NCBI GenBank assembly: GCA_036850595.1
Contig: CM072162.1
Span: 18,529,758-18,593,757, forward strand
From: Rhyacichthys aspro
Taxonomy: Eukaryota; Chordata; Actinopteri; Gobiiformes; Rhyacichthyidae
Reading direction: 5' to 3'
DNA length: 64,000 nucleotides
Each line of letters opens with the position of its first letter. The first letter of the stretch is position 1. The notes below the pieces were generated by a model, which was not told where the DNA came from, searched no databases, and saw only the letters and a list, made by a program, of their open reading frames with translations. A program made the translations under genes and the position numbers. Shown here piece by piece: positions 24,538 to 38,473 of this stretch.

Positions 24538-27500
24538 ATGGCAGATAGAAAAAATAATAATGCCCCAAACAGTAGTGCAAATTTACTTTTTAGCGCCGCT
24601 CCGGAGTTTAATTTTAACCTGCCCTTCATGCCCGTGAGTCAGGCCAGTGGACCGGCGTTGATGTCAGGAGGTGAGACCCTTTATAAACGAGGGAAATGTA
24701 TAAACTTTAGCAGTGACATTAGCTGCTCCTGAGCTAACCGGTGCTTCTTGATATGTCAGCTGTTAACTATTGCATCTATATCATTCTGACACTCTTCAAA
24801 ACGATACGTGATTTTTCCTGGACAATTGTGATCCGAGCAAACTAAAACTGTTATAAAAATGTAATATATTGTGCATAGCTAGAGGGAAGTGGGTGGCTTA
24901 GTCAGTGTTGTGCTGTAGGTTGTATTTCATCATTACCTTAATAGTTATATAATCAAACACTGACAACAAACCTAACCTACTGAGCTATCATTACGGCTAC
25001 TATAGTCATTCCCAGCTCTTTACCTGTAGCTGCTTTTAGCCTGATCTGCCACAGTTTGAACCTTTAATAAATTGAAAATGAGGCAAATGTAATAACTTTT
25101 AGTGTAACCTTGATGATACCTAAATAAATACTGCAGCTTAATGTACATAAGAGTCAACCAGCTATGTCAAAGTCTTTCTAATTAAACACCTTGATTTCAT
25201 TTAGATGATTCGACAGATGTTGGAGAAGAGGACAGTTTTTTAGGCCAGACCTCAGCCAACGGACCTGCTCCCTCTACATTCAACTACTTCTCCAGCCCAG
25301 TGTCCAGCGGGGACCCGTTTGCATCCATAGGCCAGTCACCATGTCCACCTCCGATGCTGTCAGCCGCCCCGACCTCCATCGGTGTGGCCTCTGTGCCCAG
25401 CAGTGTCAACATGGCACCACCTCCCTCTCTGGCTTCACAAATGCAGCCGCCCTCTGCCTTTACTGGGGCAGTTTACCAGAGCCCAATTGGACGTCATACT
25501 CCTCCTCCGAACACGATGACACCTCCTCCTCCTCTTCCCCAGTCGCAGCCACAGAGTCACAACCCGTACCGCCACACGCCGATCAGCAGCAGAGCCAGTC
25601 CGTATATCCCAGCTCCTGAAGTACTGCCACAGTCGCACACACCTCAGCAGGTGCCATATTCATACGCTGCTCCTCCACAGACATTCCCAACGCCAGCCCC
25701 CGGCTTCACAAAGGTAAGGAAATATTGTTGGGTGTGATTAATTGTAACTTTGTAAACTATGTAAATAATTTAGATTGGCTGTCAAGAAAGAAAAGCCAAT
25801 CTTACCCACTATATGTAAGATGAACAATAAATAAATTCCACAAATTGTAAACTCCAGAGCTTATTAAGTTGCTAAAAGTGGTGCTACATTATCTTATTCA
25901 TATTGGCTGGGGAACAGCACTATTTTTGTATCTTCTAGTTCTCAGGGACCTGAATCTGACTCTATTTTGACTCTTTTCATACATCATCTTCTACCTTCTT
26001 CCACTTAGACACATAGATACAGAGCACCATAATATAGATAATTATATTTTACATTTTACAAAAGTGTTAACATTATCAGCAAGTCATTTGGGTTTGGCAC
26101 AGTTTACAGTCTAATGCAATTAAGGATTAAGAAGAAGGCATCTGAACACAGGACAATGTCCTATAGATGTGATACGAAACATCTTTGTCCTTTAAACTTT
26201 GTCCAGATGTTTTATTCTTAACCTTTTCCTGGATTTTGACCTGAATGACTGACTTAAATTTTAATGATAAGATTGTTTTAATTGCACTAAAGTTACATCA
26301 TCACAGATTGGTATCTCTGACTGAATGTACTGGACTTTTACACAGCAGTATTTATATTGTTTAATTCAATGTTACATCAGTATTTTAATTCAACAATTTA
26401 ACCTTTTTCTTGATTTTTTAATGATGTTTTTCTTCCCATCAGCCTCCTCCCACACAGATGCAGCCGCCTCCACCTCCCCTCTCCACGGCTGGAGCGGTGG
26501 TCCCTGCTGGCCCCATGATGCCCTACAACTACAATGTGTACGAGGCCGTTCAGCCGCACTGGTTTTACTGTAAACAGGTGGAGTCCAAGAGCGTCTGGCT
26601 CCCCTTCAGCATTATTGACTCTCTTCAGCTGGAGGAGGTCTACAACTCTGGTATAGCCTCACACTACACCAATTCTGCTAGATTTAGGTAATTATAAAAT
26701 GTTCATTAAAAAGTGGTCATTGTTTGTCTAGTTCAACCAGACCCTGAAAATGTGATTGTGCGAACGGATGGCGGGCGTTATGACGTGCAACTCTACGACC
26801 GTCTGAGGTCTGCGGTTTACTGGGAGGAGGAGCCCACAGAAGTCCGACGCTGCACATGGTTTTACAAAGGAGACAACGACAGTCGCTTTATTCCTTACTC
26901 TGAGGAATTTAGTGACAAGTTAGAGGTTTGTGTTTTCCTTACGGTATATCTCACCACATTGTAAGGTTATGTACAGGCCATGATTGATTTGTCTGAGTGT
27001 TTATATTAGATGTTAACATATACTAGTATCTGTAATATCAGACAGAATATAAGCGAGCTGTGTCCACGAACCAGTGGCACCGTCGACTGGAGTTCCCTTC
27101 AGGAGAAACCATTGTGATGCACAACCCAAAGGTGAGCCAGCCTCCGTCTGATCAGTGGTATTTAGTGAAAAGTGTTGTCAGTCTAACCAGGCTTGTCTTG
27201 TTCTTTCTGCAGGTGATTGTCCAGTTTCAGCCCTCATCCATGCCTGATGAATGGGGCACCACACAGGACGGACAGACCCGGCCCCGAGTGGTCAAGAGGG
27301 GCATTGATGATGATCATGATGAAGTGCCTGATGGTAAGAGATTTTTAAGGCTAGAGTAATTGTTTCATCTGATTTGTTAGTATAGAATAGAAGAAATAAT
27401 AGTGACATTTGCTTCTATGAAATTGGTAGATTAATGCTTCTTTATTTAGTTTTTTGAGACAAAGCCCAATAATCTTACATCATGTTACCTCCTTTGCCTG

Positions 27501-30500
27501 AACCAAACCCTCTAAAATAATGGTTGTCCATGTAATCCATGTACATCACTGGAAATATTTTACTATGTATGAAAATGATAAAAGCAGAACCTGTTGCAAA
27601 AAATATTCCGCTACAATATTACACATACAGTATGGCTCATAGATATTAAGTACTCATGTCTTTAAGCGAGTACTCAGTCCTAAGTACTTTCTCTTGTTCT
27701 ATAAAGTGTTTCTCTGATGCTTTATGACAGATATGACAGATTGTGATAATTACACACATTGTTCTAGGGGAGCTCCCAAAGGTGGATCATCTCGTCTTCA
27801 TGGTTCATGGGATCGGTCCCGTCTGTGACCTGAGGTTTAGGAGCATGGTCGAGTGTGGTAAGTAGGCCATCTGCTTGGCATTTTTCTATTACTCCATATA
27901 ACTTTGTTCTCAGAAACTAAAACGTAACTTCTTTATGCAGTGGATGACTTCCGAAGTGTTTCCATTAAGCTGCTGCAGAGTCACTTTAAGAAACAGCTGG
28001 ATGAACACGTCATCAGTCGAGTGGAGTTCCTGCCTGTTCAGTGGCACACGGCTTTACATGGAGACGCCACAGGAGTCGACAGGTTTAAAAATTCATATCA
28101 GCAACATAATACGACATAATATAGTCCTTGGTTACATTAGAAACTGTGTCAATTTCACTGAACCGATGGTAAAGATGTGAAAATTAAAAAAAGATTGCAG
28201 TAGGAACTAGTTATTGTGTCAGAAACTAGTTAATGTTGGGTTGTTTTAGTGTTGATTATTTTTTGTCATCTTTTTAGGCGGATAAAGAAGATCACCTTGC
28301 CGAGTACTGGACGTTTACGTCACTTCACAAACGAGACTCTGCTGGACGTCCTGTTTTACAACAGCCCCACTTACTGCCAGACCATCATGGACACAGTTGC
28401 CCTTGAGATGAACAGACTTCATGCCCTGTTCATGACGAGAAACCCCGACTACAGAGGCACCGTGTCAGTGGCTGGACACAGTTTAGGTAATAAATCTTCA
28501 ATATCACGTCCAAAGAAAGTTATTTTACTCGAGTTTTTAACATGTGCTTTTTTCTTGCTCTTGCAGGGTCTTTAATTCTCTTTGACCTTTTGTCAAATCA
28601 GAATAATGGTTCAGTGATGCCTGTTATTCCCACTGCAAATGGAGAGGAAGCACAGGTCAGAGACAAGCTTATTTAATTTGATTTAAATGTGCAGTGAGAA
28701 GATGTTTAATGGCATTACATTACAATAGGATTTCCACATCTCACACTCCTCTTTTATACACCTACAGTGACCCTGAAAGGACACACTATTGTCAGTCTCA
28801 AAGTTTGCTTTTTAAATTTAGAAACAAAAGCCATATAATTCATAAATGCCCTAAGCCTTCATGTGTGTTCAAATAAGAAAAGAAAATACACTTCTCATCG
28901 CGCTGTACAGTTATGGAAACAGCTCTGTCCTCTGGTTTCAGTGGAGCTCTATCTAGTTTTCCAGGATACACCAATGCAAAAAGGATTATTCTGAGGTTGA
29001 ATAAATTTTAACAATGACTCTTAATCTTAAACTCTGTCTCTTGAACCAGGTGCCGGCTCCCGTTGCACAGGTCCCTAATGCTGTCACTCCTGCTGCTGAA
29101 GAAGAGCCCAAAGAGGACGGGGAGCAGTTCGAGGACCTCGCTTCTGTCCTCGAACATCTGGGCCTCTCTGAATACAAGAGTACATTTGATGAGGAGAAGA
29201 TCGACATTGAGTCTTTTGTAAGAATAAATGCTTTGCTTGCCATAAAAATGCTCCCTAAAATAGTATACAAGTGCCTCTTTGTGATTTTTACAATCTTTTA
29301 CAGCTTATGTGCACAATTGAGGACCTGAAAGAGATGGGAATCCCCCTGGGTCCAAGGAAGAAGATCGCCAAATTTGTCAAAGAGCGAGTGAGCAAACAGG
29401 TATGTGTGTTTGTTTTGAATAAACTAGCTCTGTTTAGTGAGTGGAGTTACTCAGTTATTTGATTTTATGAGTGTTTAATACACCTATAAGTCAGTCTTCT
29501 GTGTTTTTAATGAAGACTGATTGCTAATACAGTAAATACTCAAATATAGCCTTAACTAATATGTCCAATTCAGTAGTAAATATTATACTTTTGTTATTAA
29601 ATATCTTACATGCATGGTATTTTGAGATTGTAAACTGTTTTGGAGCAAGGAGTTGGTTGACAATACCTTGCTGCCATGTTGCAATTTTTAAAGGAACCAT
29701 TTTCTAGGTTTGAGCTTTTCTGGCTTGAGTAGGTGTCCCATGTGCCTTTCCACTTTTCTAGTCTGTGAAAAACCAAGTAAAAACAGCATTTCTCACAACA
29801 ACATATAACGAGTGAATGTTGTGTTTTACTTGTGTCTTGATTTCAGGCCGAAGAGAAGAAGACTGAGGTGAAAGAGGTCCCTCAGGTCACGGCGGCTCCA
29901 CAAACAGCGGAGCCTGTCCCTGAACCGGTCGAAAACAAACTTCCTGTGGGAGTCTCCTCTGTCCATGTGAACTACAATTACTTCAAAGTTGGGACTGGAC
30001 AGGTGAATATAAATTTAACACGAGAAGGATTTGTTATCTGCCAAAGACGACTCTCAAATCTGAACTGTTTCTGCACAGGTCTCGGTGGTGTATCACACTT
30101 TGGACTTTGAGCCTATAAATTTCTTTGCTTTGGGGTCTCCCATCGGCATGTTCCTGACAGTTCGAGGACTGGAGAAGATCGAGGAGACCTACCAGCTTCC
30201 CACCTGCAAAGGATTCTTCAACATCTACCACCCGGTATTCAGCTGTTTATTTTTACTTCTAATAAAACTGTACTTTTGGTCTTGGTAATTCTTCATAAAA
30301 CCATTATTTAGATTCCAGCTCTTTGATAATAAGTAAAAATGTTTTCTTTTAGCTGGATCCTGTGGCATATCGCATTGAGCCCTTGATCGTATCAGACCTT
30401 GACCTGAAGCCTGTTCTGATTCCACATCACAAAGGAAGGAAGAGGCTTCACCTCGGTAAGACGCTTTGTTTTATTATTAATATTCATCCTGTCTTTTTGT

Positions 30501-31951
30501 AAAACCATGACCAAAATTTTTAAAGGCAATAATGCAGGCAAAGCAAAAGGCAATAAATGAAGTCATTAGGCACCTGTTGAGATATATCCTAAGAATTAAA
30601 TAAGAAAGACACCATTATATCCTTTATGCTTCATATCCTAGATTGTTTACACTGAAATTCAGAGAAAAACAACCTAATGTACCACAGATTTGTCATAGCC
30701 ATTTGTCTAAATTGGAGTTAAAGCAGAGAGATACAGGAATTTGAACCACATTAAATAAAGCAGTATTGTTTTCTCATTGAATAAAATAGAAAGGTTGGAC
30801 TTACGTTATGAACTGCAAACAAGGAGTTATAGCAGTCGGGAAAAAGGAGTTCTTGTGGCGTTCTGTCCTGCAGCTCACTCTCAGACGTCCATTGGCTGCT
30901 CTCTGTTGTTCCAAAGCCCAATGGAGGGGGTGGTCCATGTTATTCAGTATAGAACTGGCCCTGCTGTGTGTCTGTTGCTCCAAAACAATACCTGATCTGA
31001 GATATAGGGGTATAGTATGGTCTCAGTCCCACTGCCAACAGCTCCACATCCAGATCTTGTCTTGAACTCTATGCCCCTGTCTTCTTCCAGACCTAAAACA
31101 GTGTCTGTCAATAGAATAAAATTAATGAACTGAATGTTAATGTCTGTGAATGTGATCATATTAATAGTGTTTAATGATAAGTGTGTTGTTTCCAGAGCTG
31201 AAGGAGAGTCTGTCCAGGATGGGCTCTGACCTGAAGCACGGTTTTATCAGCTCGTTGAAAAGCGCGTGGCAGACGCTGAACGAGTTTGCTCGCGCTCACA
31301 CGTCGTCCGCTCAGCTCCAGGCTCAGCTCGCCATCGTGGCCGATCAGATCGAAGAGGAGGCGAAGCAAGCACAGCAGGGTGAGTGTTTGTTCTGTTTGAT
31401 CAGGATGCATCTGTACTGTTTCAAATCAATAATGTTTAGCTGCAGTGGAATTTATCGTCTGTATGCTTTGCCACAGACGATAAAATCTCAGACATCCTAG
31501 AGCCTCAGAGAGAAGATGAGCCTCAGGTGAAGATTGGGATGTTGAACGGAGGAAACCGCATCGACTACGTGCTTCAGGAGAAACCTATCGAGAGCTTCAA
31601 CGAGTATCTGTTTGCTCTCCAAAGTCACCTCTGCTACTGGTACGGACAGCTTCATATATTTAACTATTTTAATGTGGACAGAATTTCTGTTTCAGTAAAT
31701 TCCTAATATGTGGGAGTCCAAACTATCTCCAGAAAACTAAATGTCAGGCTTTTGTCATTCAGATTAAGTAAAACATGTTCTGACTGAATTATTTAGTGAC
31801 ACATTTAGCTTAGATTTAAAGTAAAGACCCACTTCAGTTTTGTGATTGCTGTTTCTATTTACTGTCTTTTAGGGAATCTGAAGACACAGCTCTGCTCCTT
31901 CTCAAAGAGATCTACAAGACCCTGGGCGTTCATCCAGAGATCACACATTAA
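24538..31951 (+). CDS. sec23ip: SEC23IP (p125A), COPII-associated DDHD-family protein, 18 exons, 962 aa
   Basis: Exons: 24538-24670, 25205-25713, 26443-26650, 26732-26925, 27042-27131, 27213-27333, 27768-27857, 27941-28082, 28278-28486, 28567-28655, 29050-29217, 29304-29399, 29847-30002, 30079-30234, 30353-30455, 31196-31378, 31477-31639, 31873-31951. The total is 2889 nt. The ATG has an in-frame TAA 9 nt upstream. Domains in order: a Pro/Ser/Gln-rich N-terminus (about 1-245) that in the family binds COPII coat proteins; a conserved WWE-like region (PHWFYCKQVESKSVW, then RCTWFYKGD); a lipase-like segment with MVHGIGP and GHSLG (nucleophile Ser about 563); a SAM domain (about 610-683, with EDLKEMGIPLGPRKKI); and a C-terminal DDHD domain (about 740-950). 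Known role: a scaffold at endoplasmic reticulum exit sites linking Sec23/Sec24 and Sec13/31; lipase activity of this member is doubtful. Human length is 1000 aa by memory. The 3' end converges on CSGALNACT2. Confidence 0.95.
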
Positions 31952-33518
31952 TACATTTGAGGCATTTTGGGACATGTACTTTTACTGAAGCTGATTTTTT
32001 TTCTATTTCTTTATTTTCTATCCATGTAGTTTATTGTATTCAGATGAATAATACGCCTGTATTATGCCATTTGTCTTAAATTAAGAAACATGAATGAGCC
32101 AATTTAAAGACAGTTTATATTACATTTTATAGAATAAATTATAGAACTGGTTGTGTTTACTGAAGATATACAAAATAAAAATAAATAACATACATGAGCA
32201 GAGATTATAGCAGATAATGCAGCTGTCTGTTTATTTTATGGCCAAGTCAATTAACAAGTGTTTATGAAATGTTGAGCGATGAGTGGAAGACGGAGCACTT
32301 CTCCTTCAGAACGAGGAGAGACTATTTACAAAAAGCTGGAATATTTAAAAACAGATTCAAAATAATTACAGTACAAATGTAAAGAGAAATAAAGTATTTT
32401 GCCTGCTCTGAATAAACCTGACATCTGTTTCACTTCTGACTCAAGCAGCCTTTTCTGTTTGTGAGGAACAGTTAATGAGGCCTACAGCTGCAGCTCATGT
32501 CTCTTCAGTATTTCCTCTTTCAACATGTAGGCACATAAAAGTATGAAACATGTATAAACAATGAATATTAGACTATTTACAACAGCGGCTGTAACATTCA
32601 GTCCAATATTAAAGATCCTCTCTTTTTGTTAATACTGGTCCGATCAAACCTGACAGAGCAGTGCTGCATGCAGAGGATAGATAGAAGTATTTTTGTCAAC
32701 ATGCTCCTTTTAAGCTGTTTTCAGCGAAGACAGTGACTGATTGTCACAAAACAAAGAAACGTGGGTCCCTTTTTTACCTTAATTAGAACTATAGACGCTC
32801 TTAATGTGGTCCCATTCACAAAAGCTTAACACACTGTGTTAGAGAGACATATAAATTACTTTGAAATCAGTCATAGCAGTAGCACTCTAAGTATTTATTT
32901 GACGGGTTATTAAAGAAAGTGCAAAACTGAAATGAATATTTAGACTCAGCTACAAACACCTTTGGATCCTGAGACCTGTCCACAAATGCAAATGTTTCTT
33001 GAGGTCACAGAAAACAAAAACTTTTTGAAAACTCCTTCCAAAATAAAGACTTACTGGGGCATTTATAGCAAGGTTATGTGGATAGAGTTATTTTGAAAAA
33101 CTATCCTTTTTTAAATACCCCTGAACGTATGAACATGGCCTTAAATGAAATGTTTAGGAATGCAGAAGTCCTCCCAGAGGTCACTTAAAATGTAAAAGGG
33201 AGTTAAGCAGCAAAGACAATAAACAATAATATAAATGTGCTGCAGGTGGAATGGCTTCTTTAAAAGTAAAAATCCTATTCAGTCTTATCCAATGAACATT
33301 AGCCTGTTTAATTATTCCAGACGGCAGATGAAATATTAAAATCAGTTAGATCCTGTTCGAGTCGTACCGCTTTGTGAAGCTTCACATTAATTACTGAAGT
33401 ATTTTCTGTACATTCATTTGTCTACAGCTGTGCAGTGAAATGCAGAAGGATCCGTGTAAACAAGCTGCGTCTGTTAACGTCCTCACAGTCTCAGAGCTGG
33501 ATTAATGCTGGGTTCTGT
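31952..33518. other. Tail-to-tail intergenic region, SEC23IP 3' UTR and CSGALNACT2 3' UTR
   Basis: No coding exon is visible. On the plus strand AATAAA occurs at 32133-32138, about 180 nt past the SEC23IP stop, with further candidates near 32388 and 32410. On the minus strand AATAAA occurs at 32899-32894, about 620 nt past the CSGALNACT2 stop. The 1567-bp gap is short enough for the two 3' UTRs to meet or overlap. Confidence 0.5.
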
Positions 33519-36500
33519 TCAGTCTTCGCTCTTGCTCTGAGTCTTAAAGGCCTGTTTTCGAAGGTGGGCCTCGATCTCTTCTCTGAAAACCAGCATGCCC
33601 AGGTGCGAGTGCGAGGCCTCGTTCATGGCTTTGGACTGGATGCACATTCGGTACTGCTCCGGCGTCAGCTCGTCCGCGCACTGCTTCTCGTGCCACAGGT
33701 GAAACAAACTGGACACTGGCGCCCGGATCACGATCGTGTCGCTCCGGAGATACTTCTTGTACAAATGGACGTCTTCTACGCCCCAGCCTTTCACCTCCAG
33801 ATCAAACCCTCCTGAAGAAACATTAGATAAGGAGGGGTTAATCAAAATGGAGAGTTGCAATAAAGTATAGTAATTCTGCAACATATGATAAATGTATTTC
33901 TATTGTAACCTACTCTCTCTTTATCAGCCTTATTTGAAGAAACAGAGCCACAAAAGAGAAATAATACACTTGTTTTCTGCTGAGTAGACCTAGCCTTCCT
34001 CTTCTGATTCCTATTTATTTCACAATTGTCTCCTTTTAATCTCTTTTTAATCTCTTTTGTGTCATTTTCTTACAGATCTGTTCATTATATTTTAATTATC
34101 CATTTTCTCCTTCCAATTGTATTCCTTTATTTCAAATAGTTTCTTCCTGAGTTTCTGCTTTTGACACTAATTAGTAAGTTATGACAGCTGATTGCTTCAC
34201 AGTTGCCGTGGTTACGAGGCTAAAACTGTTCTACAAAGCAGCTAGAAATCACACCAGTGAAAAATGTTACTAAATGACTGATACTTACCAATATTTAAAA
34301 AGTCGGATCGATACTGGCAGGTCATCCCGAAACCAAAATCTCTCCAGAATCCAGCGTCTTTCTTGTGAATCTATTTGACAACAAAAGATTCACAATTAAT
34401 CAACATGTTTGTATTTGAAGAGATTTTAACAAAACTAACCCAAAACCCGGACTTGCACCTCTAAAGTAAAAACAGCTGAACTTAAAAGTAAAACAAAATA
34501 CAATCTTCATCACAAAATATGTCGAGGTCTTGATTATTTTTATATTATTGTCTGAAAACGTACACATTTACACTGTCAGCTTTTTCTTTCTCCTTTTTTT
34601 GGCTGTGACCATGTTGCTTCCTGTTTCTCAGCAGAAATAGCCCCACCCCCTTTTCCTACCAATACTATTGGCTGGTTACTGCACAGGACACACCCAGTGA
34701 TCCTTGGTTAAAGGATTAAAGTTAATAACCACCATTGTGCAACAAAGAAACCCAAAGTAATCCAGTTTGTATTTATCTGATTTTATCAACTCCAGAGTTT
34801 GCTCAACCTGCTTTGGGCAACAATTGTCTGCACTTGCGCCCTAAACATGTGCACTTTGAGAAGGACTGAGGGCATAGAGTGTGTGTTGGGACGGGGCAGT
34901 TTCTCACCAGTTGCAGTTCGATGGGTGGAGCCAGCTCCAAGTTTCCGTAGACTATGGCGGGGTTATACAGACTGAAGACAACTGGGTAAAACACCTTTTT
35001 GTCTGCAGAATTAAACAGATTTAGAGATTTAGCACAACTCAAAGAAACACAAACAATCACATTTTGCTGAAACTCACTGGGAGCAGCGTTGAGGCGGCAG
35101 GTGTTGAGGAACTCTACATTGAAATGGATGTCGACGTCACAGAAAAACATTAAGACGTCGCCTTTCTTCCAGGCGTGAGCACCGATATCCAGCCCACGAC
35201 CTCTGGAGAACTCCTCGTCCACTGGGATCAGGCTGTAATTGGAGAAGCCCTCTTCCCTGAGACAGAAAATGAAACATCAGCTCCAACCCTGACACATCAA
35301 CCACATAAAACTGGCACAAACGCATAAAAGCATTTCTCAGTGAAATACAAACCGTGACAGTTTTTCCAGAGACGACTTCACTTCCTGAAGCCCGTCTTGG
35401 CCAAAGTAAACCACAGTGAGATAAACTCGCCGGTCCTGCTGAATACACACCTCCCTAAAAACAGAACAGACTTTAATGTCTTGGGCTTTGTTGTCACACA
35501 TATAAACAAAGCACAGTTTATAAAACATATGGTGAAGCTGTCAGTAAATTATAAGTGAGTGAGTTCAGACAGTCAAAAGTTAAGTATATACGCGCCTATG
35601 TAAACTAGTGCTATATGAAAGTCTGTCTGTTGCCAAGTTAGGACAGACTCACCCTTTAGAGACCTACAGTTATAATGTGTCGGAGTAAATGACATCAGAG
35701 ACCCAGCGCGTTTTACAAGCACAATGATTCAACTTGCTGGGCACATTTCAGATTTAAGTCTAGACAAAATCTTCTCAGTAAAACATTATTATTAGGACTC
35801 ATTCAACATAAAACAGCCTTAAGTCCTGCTGAAAGACTGAACATCTTTCCTCTCTCACTTAGAACATCAATAAACCAGATAATAACACTGGTACTGGTCT
35901 GATTCAAGCTGTGCTCCTCAGACCGAAGCAAAAAGAGCATGTTTAAAACTTTAAATTAGGCTGAGCAAACTACACTGCCCTTTGAATCAAATAAACGATG
36001 TCTCTTTGATGTGAAGCTTGTTGCTCCTCCTTAAAAAGATTAAAACAAACAGGAAAAATTGGTATGGTATGGTATAGTAGTAGGAATGACTATTACCTTA
36101 TTAAGTATTTATTAAAAATGCAAGTGTAGAATGTCCTCTCAGCTTTAGACACTAAAATTTACAAAGAATGTATAAAGAACATGATAGTAGGCCAGAAGAA
36201 AAAAAAGAGCAAAACAGATATGACCTCTGGGCTTTGGGTTTGACCTGTCTGTTGTAGATTGTGTTTTTTGTTACCAAGATGTTACCAACGGAAAACTAAA
36301 TTACGAAAGCAGGCCCGAGGGTTTTGGTGTCATTTCTGAAGAAAAGAGATGAATGAACATGCCGCGACAGTGTCTGATAAAACCAGTCGGACTCACTCTT
36401 ACCTGAAGTTGTTTAAGAACTGTGTAAAAGTTTCCACTCTGCCAGCCAGCGGCACGATGATGTTGATAATAATTCCTGAAGTGTCCACAGATGTGCTCCG

Positions 36501-38244
36501 GACTTTCATTAAGGGCCCGAACGGACGAAACAGTGTCACGTGGCGGAAGCTGCTTGAATCTTCTTTGGCAAAGAAAAGCTCATAAAGTGTTCCTTTGTCT
36601 CGCTCCGTCCTGTACAGTCCTGCCAAAGTAATAACACTGAGTGAGTAACAACAGTTCACTGGCACTTAATAAACTGAAGTAGATCAACTGTAGGCACCTG
36701 GACATGGTTTTAAAGCTTGAAGATGCTACACAAATATAAAAAGCTTCTCTAGATGTAAACTGATTATATCAAAGCTGTGGTATATTCTAAAAATCCTAAA
36801 AAGAGAGAAGAGGTGAAAAAAGACTGGTGGATATTGGGAAAACGTTAAATATGCGATAACTCTGTTGAATATTGTGATATGACTGTGATCTGACTTGTGA
36901 TATTTAAATGACATGTTATAAGTAATAAAAGTTGTATTGAATTACATTATATAAGTTATAAAACACAAAAACACTATCATATTACATTCATTTTTTTTAT
37001 CTACTGTGCAGCCCATTAAGATTCATGTCACATGATTTTGTTATTTAGTAATGAGTATTCTTTTCCTCTGCATCAAACACAGCTGTCAGTGGTATGATTT
37101 TTAATTACTTTTTTTATGTGTTCAAACCTCATCAGTGTTTAAACTAGTGAGGCTTGTGTGAAGTGTAAATTCAGCTTGAAAGACTCCTCCCTTTCATCTC
37201 GTAGTCCTCCAGGGTCTAAACACCAAAGTTTTCTATTAATAAATTATTCAATCGCATCATTCATTTGTGTGCTCTCTTCTTTGAGCCTCTCCTGAGTTTG
37301 AAATATTGTCGAAAGGTGACTGTGTCTCAAACACTGGGGTAGTTTGTTTGGATATTATATAAAATTACAAAAATGATAATGGATTTTAAAAAACGGAAAC
37401 ATATTAATTGGAGGCTTTGTAAATGGGTCCTGGTGGTGTCAGAAGGTCTTTACCTGCCCTTCACATGATGTTGGTCTATTGTCAGGTTTGTCTTTCAGAA
37501 AAAAAAAACATCTTCAAGCTTTAGAACTATGTCCTAAATCCACTTTTTAATGAATGAATGAGAACCTTTACAGACACATCAGACTGAGCTGGTTTTACCT
37601 TCCGTGAAGTGGGCCTCGGTGTAGGCCTGTCTCTGCAGCGGGATGTCGTCCTCAGCCCCGTCCTCTTCGTCGGGGTTGTTGAGGATGTCCAGCGCGGCCT
37701 CGATCACCTCCACGAGCTCGTCCCGTCTGTCTTTCCGGACGGGCTTCTCCTCGGGGTGCCGCGTCAGCCCCATCTCCAGCTGATACACTTTAGATGAGGT
37801 GAAACTGTCGAAGGGGACCAGGGCGTACTCACTGGCGAAGCGCGCCCCTGTGTTGACCTCAGCCTTGTCGATCTGTGAGTGCAGATACTCCAGAAGGTCG
37901 CTTGGCTCTTGGTCTTTACTCTCGGTTAAACCTTGCACCCCTGGAGGCTCCTTCCTGTCCTGGAGCACCTTCAGCTTGTCGCTCATCTCCTGCAGCTCCT
38001 GTTTGAGCTGTGCAATCTGCCGTTTGAGGCTGGCGGCACGGTTTAGGTGGCGCTCCTCTTGTTCCTGCAGCAGAGCCTGGTAGTACTCCCGGCCATAGGG
38101 GTCTAAACCGGGCACTGTCAGGCTCACGTCCGCCGGAGGGGTGCATTCGAGCAAATAGGCGAAGAGCAGCAGCACCAGCAGCAAACACAGGCCCAGGAAG
38201 AGCCAGCGGACGCGGCCGTGGAGCTGCAACCCGCGCCTGGGCAT
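33519..38244 (-). CDS. csgalnact2: CSGALNACT2, chondroitin sulfate N-acetylgalactosaminyltransferase 2, 7 coding exons, 537 aa
   Basis: Coding exons in order: 38244-37599, 36619-36403, 35454-35353, 35256-35078, 35002-34908, 34370-34289, 33811-33519, summing to 1614 nt. It is a type II Golgi membrane protein: a short basic cytoplasmic end (MPRRGLQLHGRVR), one transmembrane helix at about residues 14-32, and a coiled-coil stem at about 50-100 (LKRQIAQLKQELQEMSDKL). The CHGN-type glycosyltransferase domain has the metal-binding DVD motif (about 362-364, in MFFCDVDIHF). It also carries RDFGFGMTCQYRSDFLNIG and VKGWGVEDVHLYKKYL. Known role: adds GalNAc to start and lengthen chondroitin sulfate chains. 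Human length is 542 aa by memory, and the C-terminal SKAMNEASHSHLGMLVFREE is very well kept. Upstream ATGs in the leader may dampen translation. It is followed on the same strand by RET's 3' end further out. Confidence 0.95.
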
Positions 38245-38473
38245 CGCGCTCGCAGCAGGCTAAAGCTCACGAGGCTGCACTTCCCTCCGACGCCATCCCA
38301 CAGACAGTCACATCACTTAAAACAAGCCATTACCTCGCACATTTAGGATTCATCCATAGACATGTACATTATTCATGTCATTTTAGAGAAGGGACAGCTG
38401 CTTGGATCTGAATAATCACAGTCTTCCCCGTCTCTTCTACAATGTGCGGTGAGGAAATCCATGCAATTATCAC
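38245..38473 (-). other. csgalnact2: CSGALNACT2 5' UTR part of the first coding exon, with upstream ORF
   Basis: A good acceptor (GTTTTGTTTCCAG) ends at 38474, so the exon probably begins at 38473. Between it and the start codon lie several ATGs. One opens a 29-codon upstream ORF (38462-38373) starting MDFLTAHC and ending before TGA. Others follow within the next 100 nt, all closed before the main ATG. The exon start is predicted from splice signals, not from a transcript. Confidence 0.5.

Noticed and set aside
28694..28876. Extra SEC23IP exon between 28655 and 29050
   Set aside because: The ORF has no acceptor/donor pair in phase, and the protein reads smoothly without it.
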